Part shown: positions 10,226 to 19,559 of the stretch, in pieces
Position numbering within the stretch: position 1 is the stretch's first letter
Layout of the letters: each line of letters starts with the position of its first letter
Position numbers and translations under genes: made by a program
NCBI GenBank assembly: GCA_009787085.1
Contig: WRGR01000040.1
Span: forward strand, 1-64,000
Direction: 5' to 3'
DNA length: 64,000 nucleotides
Source: Actinomycetes bacterium
GTDB lineage: Bacteria; Actinomycetota; Coriobacteriia; Coriobacteriales; UBA8131
The notes under the pieces: model-generated
Database searches by the model: none
What the model was told of the DNA's origin: nothing
The model's input: the letters and a program-made list of their open reading frames with translations, nothing else

Positions 10226-11860
10226 TCAAGCATCTTTGGTAACTCCATGTAAAAATACACTACCTGTTGGATGGTAGTAAAAATCATGGACTTTCGGGTT
10301 GACACCACAGAGGTTTTTGGAGTGGGAGATGCAGAGCAGGGGGGTTTGGTCGGCCACCATCTGCTCGCACTTCAGGTAGACAGCTTCTCGCGCTGATCCC
10401 TCCGGAGTCGTCACGCCCTCCTTCACCAGCGCCTTGTAATCGGCATTGTTCCAACGGGTGACATTCATCGACCAGTTACTGTCGGCAAAGAGGTTCATGA
10501 AGTTGTCAGGGTCGCCATTGTCACCGGTCCAACCGTAAAAGCAGATATCAAAGCTGTCCTTTTGGATCCGGTCTTTGTAGGTAGTCCAGTCGTAGGGAGT
10601 GATCTGCAGGTCGACACCTACCTGGGACAGATAGCCTTGGATGGTTTCGGCCAAGTTTTGGCCGCCCTTGGTGTTGTAGGGGCGCGGGTTGGAATAGGTG
10701 ATGCAGCTCAGCTTGGTCACCTGTTTATCGGCCAGTGTTGCCTTGGCTGCGTTAGGGTCGTAGCTGACCGGCTTGACATCCTTGTCATAGGATGCCATCC
10801 AGAGCGGCATCACCGAGTTGGCCGGGGTGGCGTAGTCGCCGTACAGCGTGCTCACCAGTTCCTCGACGTTGATGGCCTGAGCCAAGGCGCGCCGGACATC
10901 CCGGTCAGTGCAGGTGCCGCCGTTGGTGTTGAAGCCCATGTAGTTGATAGTCATGCCGTCCTCGGCAAACAGTGTCATTCCCTTGTCCACGATCTGCTGG
11001 GCACCTGACACATCAACACCGTCGATCATGTCTACCTCGCCATTGGCTAAAGCGGTGACCCGGGCGGTGTTATCCGGAATAACCTGGAAAATCACATTCT
11101 TGGTTTTTGCGGCATTGGCTGCATCCCAGTAGCCATCAAAAGCCTCGAGCTTGACATTGGAGCCCTTTATCCAAGAAACGAACTTGTAGGGGCCAGTGCC
11201 ACAGGGGTCTTCGCCAATGTTGCCACTGTTGGCCGCCAGAGCAGCAGGTGAGACGATTGGCGCGGCCAAGGTCATGGCCATGTTCTTCAAAAACGGTGTT
11301 GATGGGGCGCGCAGTGTCAGCTTGACGGTGTAAGGGTCAACAACCTCGATCGCCTTCAGGCCGGTACCGGTGGCCTCCTCGCCGAAGACAAAAGTGGCAT
11401 AGGGCATGTCGGATGTCAAATTGGGAGCCAGCTGACGCTCCCATGACGCCTTGACTGCATCGGCGGTGAAGTCCGTGCCGTCATGGAACTTGACGCCTTG
11501 GCGCAACTTGATGATATAGGTCAGGCCGTCGGCCGAGATCTCCGGCATCTCGAGCGCCAAACAGGGAGAGACTGCGGTGTCTTTGGCACCATATTGATAA
11601 AGTCCTTCGTAGATATTGCAGGCCACCTTGGCCGACTCACCATCGTCGAAGAATGCCGGGTCGAGGGAGCGAGGATCCGCTCCTTGAGCATAGGTGATGG
11701 TGTCAGCCAAACCGGCACCGCCACCAGTATCGCTGCCGGTATCAGTGGTGGTATTGTCGCTGCTGCAACCAACCATGTAGACGGCTCCGGCACCGACCGA
11801 GGCCGCGCCCAAGTACTTCATGAACTGTCGTCTGCTAAATGAGTTCTCGATTTCCTTCAT
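10226..11860 (-). CDS. oppA: Oligopeptide-binding lipoprotein OppA (SBP family 5)
   Basis: The start is set to the ATG at 11860, which has a strong AGGAGG site 5-6 bases upstream, not the longer track ORF. The 544-residue product begins with a twin-arginine-like signal (SRRQFMKYLG) ending in a lipobox (VYMVGCSS). The rest matches family 5 solute-binding proteins, with DPAFFDDGESAKVACNIYEGL near the N-terminus and the LRQGVKFHDGTDFTADAVK motif. It should capture peptides outside the membrane and deliver them to OppBC. A possible twin-arginine signal fused to a lipobox is less common for this family. Confidence 0.93.
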   Translation of the reverse strand: MKEIENSFSRRQFMKYLGAASVGAGAVYMVGCSSDNTTTDTGSDTGGGAGLADTITYAQGADPRSLDPAFFDDGESAKVACNIYEGLYQYGAKDTAVSPCLALEMPEISADGLTYIIKLRQGVKFHDGTDFTADAVKASWERQLAPNLTSDMPYATFVFGEEATGTGLKAIEVVDPYTVKLTLRAPSTPFLKNMAMTLAAPIVSPAALAANSGNIGEDPCGTGPYKFVSWIKGSNVKLEAFDGYWDAANAAKTKNVIFQVIPDNTARVTALANGEVDMIDGVDVSGAQQIVDKGMTLFAEDGMTINYMGFNTNGGTCTDRDVRRALAQAINVEELVSTLYGDYATPANSVMPLWMASYDKDVKPVSYDPNAAKATLADKQVTKLSCITYSNPRPYNTKGGQNLAETIQGYLSQVGVDLQITPYDWTTYKDRIQKDSFDICFYGWTGDNGDPDNFMNLFADSNWSMNVTRWNNADYKALVKEGVTTPEGSAREAVYLKCEQMVADQTPLLCISHSKNLCGVNPKVHDFYYHPTGSVFLHGVTKDA

Positions 11861-12372
11861 GTTTCCTCCTTTTGCCAGGCTCCGCGCCAACGGCCGCTCC
11901 GTCACCGGAAATCCTGAACTGGTCTGAATTAAAGGCACCAAACATTATAGGCCAAATCCGGTAGGACATAACAAGTACTTAGCGGAATATTCACAAATTA
12001 ACCACAGATGGCAGATATGAGGCTGCCGATTCGCCCAAAATATCCAGTTTTGTGGTTGATTTATGTAATTCATTGTTACCCAACACCCTCTTTTAAGGCG
12101 CGTCCCAGTCTTTTTGAAGGCGGATAGGTCCATGGAACAACCTGGATTGAGATTCCGCCACACTGCCGACCGCACGGCTTCAAGCGCTGGAAGGCACTCC
12201 ATGTGCGCCCCGAACATGGAGTGCCCCTTATGGAGATGCCGATCAATCATGCCACGCCATCTTGCAAATTGGCATAGCCGCATTAATCAGCATCTCCCTT
12301 GCAATCAGCATCTTTCTTGCAAAATCGGCTGATTGGCCAAGCTGTCGTCACCCGGGCTGGCAGCCCGGCAGA
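11861..12372. other. Intergenic region between oppA and metQ with a repeat element
   Basis: No convincing gene is present; the track ORFs here lack family features. The segment holds the probable oppA promoter, a short hairpin around 12198-12224 (GGCACTCCATG and CATGGAGTGCC) and a copy of the dispersed repeat called family B near 12245-12277. Confidence 0.6.
12245..12277 (+). repeat. Dispersed repeat family B, copy 1
   Basis: AATCATGCCACGCCATCTTG and the following bases closely match segments at 29793-29832 and, inverted, near 35815-35844. All three copies are intergenic. Confidence 0.55.
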
Positions 12373-13317
12373 TCAGAATACCGGCACCACTGCGCCGCTG
12401 TACTTGCTCTCGATGAACTGGCGTGTCTTGTCGGAGGCCAGGGCCTTGACCAGAGCTTGGATGCCCGGGTCGTTCTCATGGCCTTTGGGTACCGCAACGA
12501 TATTGGCATAGGTCTGGGCGGCATCGGACTGCGCGTCCTCGGTAGCCAAGGCATCTTTGATGTCCAAGCTGGCGGCTATGGCATTGTTGCCGTTGATTAC
12601 ACCGAGGTCGACCTCTTCCAGTTGCCGAGGCACGGCCGCAGCTTCCACTTCCACGAATTTGAGGTTTTTAGGGTTGGTGGCGATGTCTTTGGGGGTGATG
12701 TCCCAACCTGCGTTCTCAGGCAGGGTGATCAGTCCCTGTGCCGCCAGAAGCTGCAGCGCCCGCGCCTCGTTGGTAGGGTCATTGGGAACGGCTACTACGC
12801 CCCCATCCGGTAAGGAGGCCAAGGCTGTTGTCTTGCCAGGGTAGATGCCCAAAGGCTCGAAGTGGATGGACCCGGCGCTAACCAAGTCGGTCTTCTGCTC
12901 TTTATTGAACTCGTCTAAGTAGGGCTGATGCTGGAAGTAGTTGGCCTGCGTATCACCGGCCGCCGTGTCCAAGTTGGGTTTGACGTAGTCGGTGTATTGG
13001 ATGATCTGCAAGTCATAGCCAGCAGCAGCAAGATCCGGAATGATGTTTTCCAGTATCTCGGCATGCGGTGCTACCGAGGCGCCGACCTTCAGGGGAGTGA
13101 GTTGGGCGGGCGGTGTTGCCTCATTGCCAGTATTACCAGAAGTCGCATTGTCGCCCGTGCCCGCTGAGGCCGCATCATTGTTTGCGCCTGTACTGCTGCT
13201 GGGTGCCTGACAAGCGCCCAGCGTCATGGCCAGCAAGGCGACAGCCAACGCCGCTACCACAAAGGCCGCGAACCTGCTTTTCTGCCGAGATTTCCGAGAT
13301 ATTGCATTGCCTTTCAT
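12373..13317 (-). CDS. metQ: D-methionine-binding lipoprotein MetQ/NlpA
   Basis: A 314-residue NlpA-family lipoprotein. The signal peptide carries basic residues, a hydrophobic helix and the lipobox TLGACQ (Cys at about 36). A Ser/Thr/Asn/Gly linker leads to the binding domain, which starts with LKVGASVAPHAEILE, diagnostic of the family. Later motifs include YVKPNLDTAAGDTQANYFQHQPYL and VAVPNDPTNEARAL. It lies downstream of metI and completes a metNIQ importer for methionine, which links to the one-carbon and methyl metabolism elsewhere in the window. Confidence 0.94.
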   Translation of the reverse strand: MKGNAISRKSRQKSRFAAFVVAALAVALLAMTLGACQAPSSSTGANNDAASAGTGDNATSGNTGNEATPPAQLTPLKVGASVAPHAEILENIIPDLAAAGYDLQIIQYTDYVKPNLDTAAGDTQANYFQHQPYLDEFNKEQKTDLVSAGSIHFEPLGIYPGKTTALASLPDGGVVAVPNDPTNEARALQLLAAQGLITLPENAGWDITPKDIATNPKNLKFVEVEAAAVPRQLEEVDLGVINGNNAIAASLDIKDALATEDAQSDAAQTYANIVAVPKGHENDPGIQALVKALASDKTRQFIESKYSGAVVPVF

Positions 13318-13371
13318 TTGTTACCTCCTTTTTTCTGTTAACTGCCTAGCTGGCAGTCACTGCCATTGGAA

Positions 13372-14070
13372 TTATATACGCTTATCGATCTTCCGTGCCA
13401 CTAGATCAGCAACACTTTGGATGACTTGTACCATGATGACCAAGATAATGATACAGACGATCATTACGTCGCCTTGATAGCGATTGTAGCCATAGCGAAT
13501 CGCCACATCGCCCAAGCCGCCGTTTCCCAGCGCCCCAGCAATCGCCGAATAGCCGATTAGGGTAATTGCCGATATTGCCGCACCCCGGACCAGGGACGGC
13601 AGGCTCTCACGCAAATAAACCTTCCAAATCACCTGCATAGTCGAAGCACCAAAAGCCAACGCCGCCTCGACCCGACCGGGTGGCAACTCCTCAAAAGAAG
13701 TCTCCACCATCCTGGCAACAAAGGGTGTAGCCCCAATGATCAGTGGAAAAATAGCACCTTGGATACTCAAGGTACTGCCAACCACCGCCCGGGTCACCGG
13801 AATCAGAACAATCATCAGGATAATGTAGGGTATAGAGCGCCCCATGTTAACAATCCAGCCGATTACCACTGGCACCACCGGTATGGGATGCAACGAGCCA
13901 GGCCTGGTAATCTTGAGGATAACCGCTAGGGGGATGCCGAGAACATAGGCTCCAAGGGTCGAAAAAACCACCATCAACAGCGTGTCAATCGTACCTTTCA
14001 GCAAAAGTGGCCAGTGGGCGACAAATACTCTGTCGGCGGCATTTATCAAGTCAGTGAAAAATTCCATCAT
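13372..14070 (-). CDS. metI: Methionine ABC transporter permease MetI
   Basis: A permease of about 232 residues. The track start lies far inside metN. The ATG at 14070 overlapping the metN stop (ATGA) is chosen. The sequence has five or six membrane helices, the GRSIPYIILMIVLIPVTR stretch typical of MetI, and the coupling loop PGRVEAALAFGASTMQVIWKV. It forms the membrane channel of the methionine importer. Confidence 0.94.
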   Translation of the reverse strand: MMEFFTDLINAADRVFVAHWPLLLKGTIDTLLMVVFSTLGAYVLGIPLAVILKITRPGSLHPIPVVPVVIGWIVNMGRSIPYIILMIVLIPVTRAVVGSTLSIQGAIFPLIIGATPFVARMVETSFEELPPGRVEAALAFGASTMQVIWKVYLRESLPSLVRGAAISAITLIGYSAIAGALGNGGLGDVAIRYGYNRYQGDVMIVCIIILVIMVQVIQSVADLVARKIDKRI

Positions 14071-14975
14071 GGCCCACCTAAGCTGTGCTCCGGCGGCGAG
14101 TCTGGCGGTGCAGACCCTGACGATGACATCAACGTGGATGTGGCCGTTGATTGGCCGGATAGGGATGACGGCCATGGCAACGATGCCTCCGAGGCCGCAC
14201 CCCCGCTTCTGGAAACGCCTTCCTTGGACAGCATCTTTGATCCTAAAGTACTCAACAGCTGTTTGGTGATCTGTTCTTTGGGTGCGGCAAAAACCGATGC
14301 AGTCGGCCCCCGCTCGACAATCTGAGCAGCATGGATCACCGCCACTTTGTTGCAGATCGCCTCGATCACCCGCATCTCGTGGGTGATCAGCAAAATAGTA
14401 ACGCTCAGCTCCCGGTTGATATCGGAGAGCAACTCGAGTATCGAGTTGGTGGTCAAGGAATCCAAGGCACTGGTGGCCTCATCGCAAAGCAGATACTGCG
14501 GCCGGTTGACCAGTGCCCGAGCGATGGCCACACGTTGCTGCTGACCACCAGACAGCTGAGATGGATAGCTCTTCTCCTTGTCGGCCAAGCCCACCAGCTC
14601 CAACAGCTCGCGACCGCGTCTGAGCGCATCTGCCCGGGAGCCACGGTGGATCTCTAAAGGAAACATGACATTCTCCAACACATTGCGCTGGGCAAACAAA
14701 GAGAAGTCTTGAAAGATCATGCCAATCTTGGTACGCAGATTACGGAGTTTGTACCCCTTGAAATTGGTAACGTTGTCGTTGTCGATAATCACTGCTCCAG
14801 AGGTCGGCCGCTCCAACAGGTTAACGCAGCGGATTAGCGTCGACTTGCCAGCGCCGGAAACGCCGATAATACCATAGATATCGCCATCTTGGATTGTTAG
14901 GTCGATATCCCTCAAAGCCTCATGCGACCCATGTTTGCTGCGGAAGGTCTTGCTGAGGCCACGCAACTCTATCAC
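14067..14975 (-). CDS. metN: Methionine ABC transporter ATPase MetN
   Basis: An ATPase of about 302 residues. The start is set at GTG 14975, 10 bases after a GGGGAGGAG site. The track start is a TTG nine codons upstream. It has Walker A GVSGAGKSTLIRC, signature [16 protein letters not shown], Walker B LLCDEATSALD and LLITHEM. The C-terminal regulatory domain usual in MetN (about 100 residues) is reduced here to an Asp/Ser/Gly-rich tail, so methionine feedback may be altered. The 240 bp upstream of metN show no SAM riboswitch that I can recognise. Confidence 0.92.
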   Translation of the reverse strand: MIELRGLSKTFRSKHGSHEALRDIDLTIQDGDIYGIIGVSGAGKSTLIRCVNLLERPTSGAVIIDNDNVTNFKGYKLRNLRTKIGMIFQDFSLFAQRNVLENVMFPLEIHRGSRADALRRGRELLELVGLADKEKSYPSQLSGGQQQRVAIARALVNRPQYLLCDEATSALDSLTTNSILELLSDINRELSVTILLITHEMRVIEAICNKVAVIHAAQIVERGPTASVFAAPKEQITKQLLSTLGSKMLSKEGVSRSGGAASEASLPWPSSLSGQSTATSTLMSSSGSAPPDSPPEHSLGGP

Positions 14976-15216
14976 TTGTAAGACACTCCTCCCCGCAACC
15001 AAACGCTATAGCTAAAAGCCGCTGCATCTGCTGCTGCGCCCCAGCAGCACGGCCAACACCCGAACTCAAGAGCGCTGGAAGCGTGAGTCCGGGACAAGGC
15101 ACCACCGTGGTATAACGACAAAGGAGTATTCACAGCTCGTTATGCTATCGCAAAGAAATCAGATGGTCAAGCTCTATATTTCAAAAACATATATTTTTAG
15201 TCCTATATTCTTAGTT

Positions 15217-17877
15217 TCAATCAGTGGTCGTACTTGTGCCACCGCTGCTGCCCGCAGGCCTACTTGCCCCGGAGCCACCGGTCGTTGCCGTGCCAGTGGT
15301 GGCCGACGCACCAGTAGCAGTGGGGCTAGCCGCACCAGCAGATGCAGTCGTGTTGGTGGCAGTGGCCGAAGCAGCATCGTTCGTCGTATTGTCAGGCGGC
15401 GGCGGTGCTGGTGCCGGTTTTGTTCCCACCTCGATGATCTGATCCACCGGATCATAGCTGGAATTGAAGGTCGTGTCGCGCAGCAGCTTGCCTTGGCTGT
15501 CATAGACTTTGCGGGTCACAGAGATCTTCTTGCCGTTTTGCCCCTGTTGTTTGACGACCTCCTTGCCAACCTCCAAGCTAGGGTTATTCTCCGTCTTCGT
15601 TTGGAACTTGGCACCAGCTTGCCAAGCGCCGGTCTCGCTCTTCACGTCATAGCCGGGGTCCGTGCCCCAGAGGGTGGCGGTCACGGCATTGTCGGTATAA
15701 GACATCATCACTAAAATCCAGTTGTCGGTGTCGTTTTGCCATTTGAAGTCAAGCCACGGATAGTAGACGGTAGCATCACGGCCAGCCGGATACTGCCACT
15801 GGTAAAGGGCGTGGTTGGCGCGGGAGACTATCGGGTAGCCGGCATCGAAGACAGCGTTATAGATCGTGGTGGAAACCTGACAGATGCCGCCGCCGACCGC
15901 ATCAACATAGGTGCCGCCGGAAACCACCTTGGAAACCCGGAAGCCCCGGGCAATTGTCGGGTCTCCCACCGTATCGTTAAACGACCAGGTATCACCCGGT
16001 GCCACCAAAGAATTACTGGCCAGTCCGGCCGCTACCCGCACATTGTTGCCCCGCTCGGCAGTCGACCAACCGTATACTGTGGAGAATGACGATATCCGCT
16101 GCGTGATGTGCATGGCCTCGATATCCTCAGTGCTACGCTCCGGCTCAAGAACGGTAATGCCAAGCGCCACTGTGCGCGATGCCCTAGAAACAGCAGTTTT
16201 CATACCCGTCTCGCTAGGATTGTCAGCGTTCGCAACACTAGGGTCTGCGTCCCCGGAACTGTCGGCTGTCGGGGTCGTCGGATCGGCAGCGGCAGCACTG
16301 CCGAACAAGACGTTATGAAGGTCGCTGCTCACTTTCTTATAATCGATACCGGTGCCCTGTTTGCTAGGGAGAACCGTGATGCCATCGCCTTTGAGGGCAA
16401 AACGGGCGTTCACGGGTGCCACACCCGGGTCGCGATCGCCAAGGATGGAGCTTATCCCCTTCGCCAACTTAGTTGGCGACACATAGGCAGCAAGCCTCGG
16501 CTGCGCGTCAGCGTCCTCGATACGGGTTGCAATCCATGAACCCAAGGTAGCACTGGTCAGGCTCCAATCATTGCCATTTTCGTACACCAAGTTCACTGGC
16601 TGGGCAATGGCCTGCTGGCAGCTGTCGGCCAGCCGCTGCGCCTGATCGTCATTGATCACCACTGGCAGCTCAGTCATGGGAACAACCAAGGCGCGGGGTT
16701 CGCCTAGGAAGGCCTGCTCCAACTGTTGTTGGAACAATTCTTGGTCAACACCGATCCCAGGGGCTGAGGAAACCACTTGGAAGTTACCTTTAGAGAACTT
16801 GATATCGGCGTTTTTCAGTGGCTTGCCCAGCGCCCCATTCAGTATTTGATCCAAGCCGGCCAGCTGGCTGCTATCGAAGTTCAAAGTAGCCGGCAGTTGG
16901 ATGCCACCCGTCCAAGCCATTAGGCGACCGCTGAGAAAATCACCGCCCCGCCCCACCGCATAGGCCTGTTCAGCTAAGGCAGCACCATCAACGCTGATGG
17001 CCAGCGTTGAGGCTTGGACTCGCCAAGAGCTGGCCTTTTTCGGGTCGTCGCCAGAATCGTCGGCAGCGGCCATGCCGCTGTCCAGCTCAAAGGGCGTGGT
17101 CGGTGCACTGCCCATCTGGCTGGCAGCCAAATTTTCAGCAGTGCTATAAAGATCGACCGGAGCGGCACTGACACGCTCACCAAGCTGCTGGTTGAGCAAG
17201 GCTGCTGCATCTTCTCGGCTCATACCGCCAACACTAATGCCACCGACACTGACTCCTGAATGGATATGACCCCAGCCGTAGACACAGTCTATGCCCAGCA
17301 GGCCGACAGGCAAGACCAACAGACAAATCAAGGCGATGACCGCCTTGCGGGGTGCCGGTAGGCTGCGGCGGGGCTTATTCCCTGATGAACCACGGCGCGG
17401 CGTAGGCCCAAGTTGCCGTGGGGACTCCGGATGCTGAACTGAGTCACATCGACTCTGGCCGACGCTGCGACTGGAGGTTGCGGCACGTCGGCCAGACGGC
17501 ACGCCACTAGTGGCCGGCGGGCACGGATCGGCGGCGCGGCGCTGCCTTGCGGCACTGCGCTGGTCGGGCTGAGCACGTTGGCCTTGCTCTTTGGACTGAG
17601 GACGGCCCGGGCGGCCTGATGCTGCGTCGCCCCGTTTCCGCGCCGGAGCCGGGACGGACTCGGCATGCCGCTCAGATGCTGAGCGCAGCCCGAGGCCACC
17701 GCCGGTCAAATGGCCACTCCTGCCGCCATCACCTGAACGGGTACCTTTAAGGCGCACCTCCGAACCCTTGGAGCCTCGACCCAAGCTCTGCTTGTCAGGC
17801 CACCCGGAGCCACTCGGAGCACGCATGCTGTTGGAGCTGTTGCCCGTAATGCTGTTTCCCCTAAGTCTGCTATTCAT
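15217..17877 (-). CDS. VanW/G5-domain cell-wall protein (886 aa)
   Basis: The first 180 residues are Arg/Ser/Gly-rich and disordered, with cytoplasmic character. One membrane helix follows (KAVIALICLLVLPVGLLGI). Outside the membrane there are two putative peptidoglycan-binding (YoaR-type) segments. A VanW domain (about 610-740) contains the hallmark GGGICQVSTTIYNAVF, and a G5-like domain follows (VVKQQGQNGKKISVTRKVY). The C-terminus is an Ala/Thr/Ser/Gly-rich tail of about 80 residues. VanW proteins occur in vancomycin-resistance clusters and in many Gram-positive genomes, and their biochemical role is not established. A wall-binding role is inferred. Nothing nearby points to glycopeptide resistance. 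Confidence 0.85.
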   Translation of the reverse strand: MNSRLRGNSITGNSSNSMRAPSGSGWPDKQSLGRGSKGSEVRLKGTRSGDGGRSGHLTGGGLGLRSASERHAESVPAPARKRGDAASGRPGRPQSKEQGQRAQPDQRSAARQRRAADPCPPATSGVPSGRRAATSSRSVGQSRCDSVQHPESPRQLGPTPRRGSSGNKPRRSLPAPRKAVIALICLLVLPVGLLGIDCVYGWGHIHSGVSVGGISVGGMSREDAAALLNQQLGERVSAAPVDLYSTAENLAASQMGSAPTTPFELDSGMAAADDSGDDPKKASSWRVQASTLAISVDGAALAEQAYAVGRGGDFLSGRLMAWTGGIQLPATLNFDSSQLAGLDQILNGALGKPLKNADIKFSKGNFQVVSSAPGIGVDQELFQQQLEQAFLGEPRALVVPMTELPVVINDDQAQRLADSCQQAIAQPVNLVYENGNDWSLTSATLGSWIATRIEDADAQPRLAAYVSPTKLAKGISSILGDRDPGVAPVNARFALKGDGITVLPSKQGTGIDYKKVSSDLHNVLFGSAAAADPTTPTADSSGDADPSVANADNPSETGMKTAVSRASRTVALGITVLEPERSTEDIEAMHITQRISSFSTVYGWSTAERGNNVRVAAGLASNSLVAPGDTWSFNDTVGDPTIARGFRVSKVVSGGTYVDAVGGGICQVSTTIYNAVFDAGYPIVSRANHALYQWQYPAGRDATVYYPWLDFKWQNDTDNWILVMMSYTDNAVTATLWGTDPGYDVKSETGAWQAGAKFQTKTENNPSLEVGKEVVKQQGQNGKKISVTRKVYDSQGKLLRDTTFNSSYDPVDQIIEVGTKPAPAPPPPDNTTNDAASATATNTTASAGAASPTATGASATTGTATTGGSGASRPAGSSGGTSTTTD

Positions 17878-18014
17878 ACCCGCCGTAGCCTGAACGGCGT
17901 GTCTACCAAAAAAATGGATCCGAAAAACGTCAACCTACCTGTTTGCATCAGCCACCAGTTGGAACATCCTTGTGCTTACCCTTCTGACTGACCCCGAACT
18001 CATCTGCGCAATGT

Positions 18015-18749
18015 CTATGCGTCGGACGGTTCAGGGTATTCCTCTGCCGAAAGATTCCGACGAGTACATTTTACAACGTAGACAGCAGCAGTGATCCAGG
18101 AAAACAAAATTCCTACATAAATTAGCCAGAATCCGAGCGGCTGCGGGTCGGTGCCCAAACCAGGCAAGGCCGGCGTGTCCAACAATTGGGCACCGGGCAA
18201 GACCGGCCAAAACAAGACCAGCGAACAGAACCCCGACATCACCAGCACGGTGGTCAGTTTGCCCAAGAAAACGACTTGGAAGTCACGACCGAACTTAAGC
18301 TTTTGGTAGACGGTCAGCACAAGCAACAAGGCGTCACGCAAAACCAGCAGCAGCAGCATCCAAAGCGGTATATGGCGGACGATGAAAACGGCAATCACAG
18401 CAATAAGTATGAAGATCCGGTCAACAAGGGGGTCGAGCTGCTGGCCTAGGCGGGAGACAGTATGCGTGGCGCGGGCGACCTGGCCGTCCAGCATGTCGCT
18501 CAAAGCGGCGATGACGATCACCAAAAAGGCCATCGGGTAGTTCCCATAGCCCACGAACAGCACCCAGAACACCGGCAGCAACAGCAGACGGATCAGCGAT
18601 ATCAGGTTCGCCCAAGTAAAGATGTCGGCACCTAGAGACTTCCGCTGCCCACGCTCAGGATCTATTTTTCTGTGTGTCCCAGCGATCAACCTCGCCTGCC
18701 CTTTTCGCTGCTCTTGCCACCTTGAAAATGCACATCTTGATGTTAGCAC
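18015..18749 (-). CDS. pgsA: CDP-alcohol phosphatidyltransferase, PgsA-like
   Basis: An integral membrane enzyme of 244 residues as listed. The first 40 residues look unlike the family, so the real start may be further downstream. The catalytic motif is perfect: D-x2-DG-x2-AR-x8-G-x3-D-x3-D in DMLDGQVARATHTVSRLG and the following QQLDPLVD. Several hydrophobic helices flank it. The most likely product is phosphatidylglycerophosphate from CDP-diacylglycerol and glycerol-3-phosphate. Other alcohols, such as inositol phosphate or cardiolipin substrates, cannot be excluded. Confidence 0.82.
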   Translation of the reverse strand: MLTSRCAFSRWQEQRKGQARLIAGTHRKIDPERGQRKSLGADIFTWANLISLIRLLLLPVFWVLFVGYGNYPMAFLVIVIAALSDMLDGQVARATHTVSRLGQQLDPLVDRIFILIAVIAVFIVRHIPLWMLLLLVLRDALLLVLTVYQKLKFGRDFQVVFLGKLTTVLVMSGFCSLVLFWPVLPGAQLLDTPALPGLGTDPQPLGFWLIYVGILFSWITAAVYVVKCTRRNLSAEEYPEPSDA

Positions 18750-19093
18750 TCCCAGAGCCTAGCCATTATTACCAATTGTCACCGGTTAGCGAGACTATAA
18801 AAACAGATCATCAGGTGAGTACGTTCGTGCCAGCACAAAAATCAGCAAGTCCCGCTTCGAATTTCCGCTTGTTTTGCTTACGATATCCAACCGCCTCGAA
18901 AAGTAAGTGCTTTCTATCTGTATACAGATAGAGGTGATAGTGTGAGAACCAATCTTCCGATAGCATTTAGCATCGCGCAGGTGCAAGAACTGGGTTGGGC
19001 AAAGGGGATCCATATACCACCTGTCGAACAATGGTGGAGCAGAACGTGTCGGGCGCGGAATACTCGTCGCACCAACCGTTGTCGGTTCAAAAA
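18750..19093. other. Intergenic region with an 18-bp palindrome
   Basis: No recognisable gene. A 51-codon plus-strand frame (GTG 18942 to TAG 19097) has a GAGGTGAT site 4-5 bases ahead of its start, but its product resembles nothing I know and its end overlaps the convergent zinc-ribbon gene. Confidence 0.4.
18914..18931. promoter_or_regulatory. Perfect 18-bp palindrome, candidate operator
   Basis: CTATCTGTATACAGATAG is its own reverse complement. It lies 10 bp before a possible small GTG-initiated frame. The size and symmetry suit a dimeric repressor, but no regulator gene is adjacent. Confidence 0.45.
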
Positions 19094-19291
19094 CTAGAAC
19101 AACTCACATCCTTGTTCCTTGAATTCCTCAACCTTGACAAGCAAAAACTCCGTATCCACCTCAAGGCACTCGGCCAGACAATCAAGGCAATAGAAACGCT
19201 GGGAATTTTTGCCCAACAATCTCTTGGTCAGGCCGATTTCGTTTTTGCTCAGACCGTCTTTTTCGCAAACATAGCAGCTCTTCTTGTCCAT
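19094..19291 (-). CDS. Small zinc-ribbon-like protein (65 aa)
   Basis: A compact protein with a CYVC pair near the N-terminus and YCLDC plus another Cys near residue 40, consistent with one bound zinc. The central SKNEIGLTKRLLGKN stretch and acidic C-terminal helix resemble a short conserved protein family I have seen in anaerobic Firmicutes, for which no function is known. GAGG lies unusually close to the ATG (2 bases). It stands alone between a palindrome region and a gene remnant. Confidence 0.65.
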   Translation of the reverse strand: MDKKSCYVCEKDGLSKNEIGLTKRLLGKNSQRFYCLDCLAECLEVDTEFLLVKVEEFKEQGCELF

Positions 19292-19296
19292 TCCTC

Positions 19297-19535
19297 TTAT
19301 CCCGTTTCTTCAGAGTCTGGCCTTATGCTGAAAGATGGGAGGTCTTTGCCACGATATTCGACATCGAGAAGCCCCAACTGATATCTAATTGTGCCTCGCA
19401 TCTTCTTAGCACGATTAAGGCAATAGCGCTTGAACTCAAGGGCGGATATATCGGCTGCGCTACGAACGTGTGGAAATAGCAGCTTCAGGTACGCTGTCGC
19501 AATTATCATCAAAATGCTATTCAAATTTTTGGAAA
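19297..19535 (-). pseudogene. Remnant resembling the C-terminal end of a Lon-like BrxL protein
   Basis: The last 75 or so codons of the listed 165-residue frame look like real protein (LLFPHVRSAADISALEFKRY, then CLNRAKKMRGTIRYQLGLLD). The first 90 codons are a shadow of the oxidoreductase gene. The helical stretch with a Cys-Leu...Arg...Gln-Leu pattern reminds me of the tail of Lon-like BrxL proteins of BREX phage-defence systems. No ATPase core or other BREX gene is in the window. It is best read as a decayed fragment, and the family assignment is from memory and weak. Confidence 0.3.
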
Positions 19536-19559
19536 CCCTTCGGGGTACACTATCTCCCC

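Noticed and set aside
14976-15216. SAM riboswitch or T-box leader before metN
   Set aside because: A GGTGGTGCC stretch on the minus strand faintly recalls a T-box, but the rest of the consensus and a proper terminator/antiterminator pair are missing.
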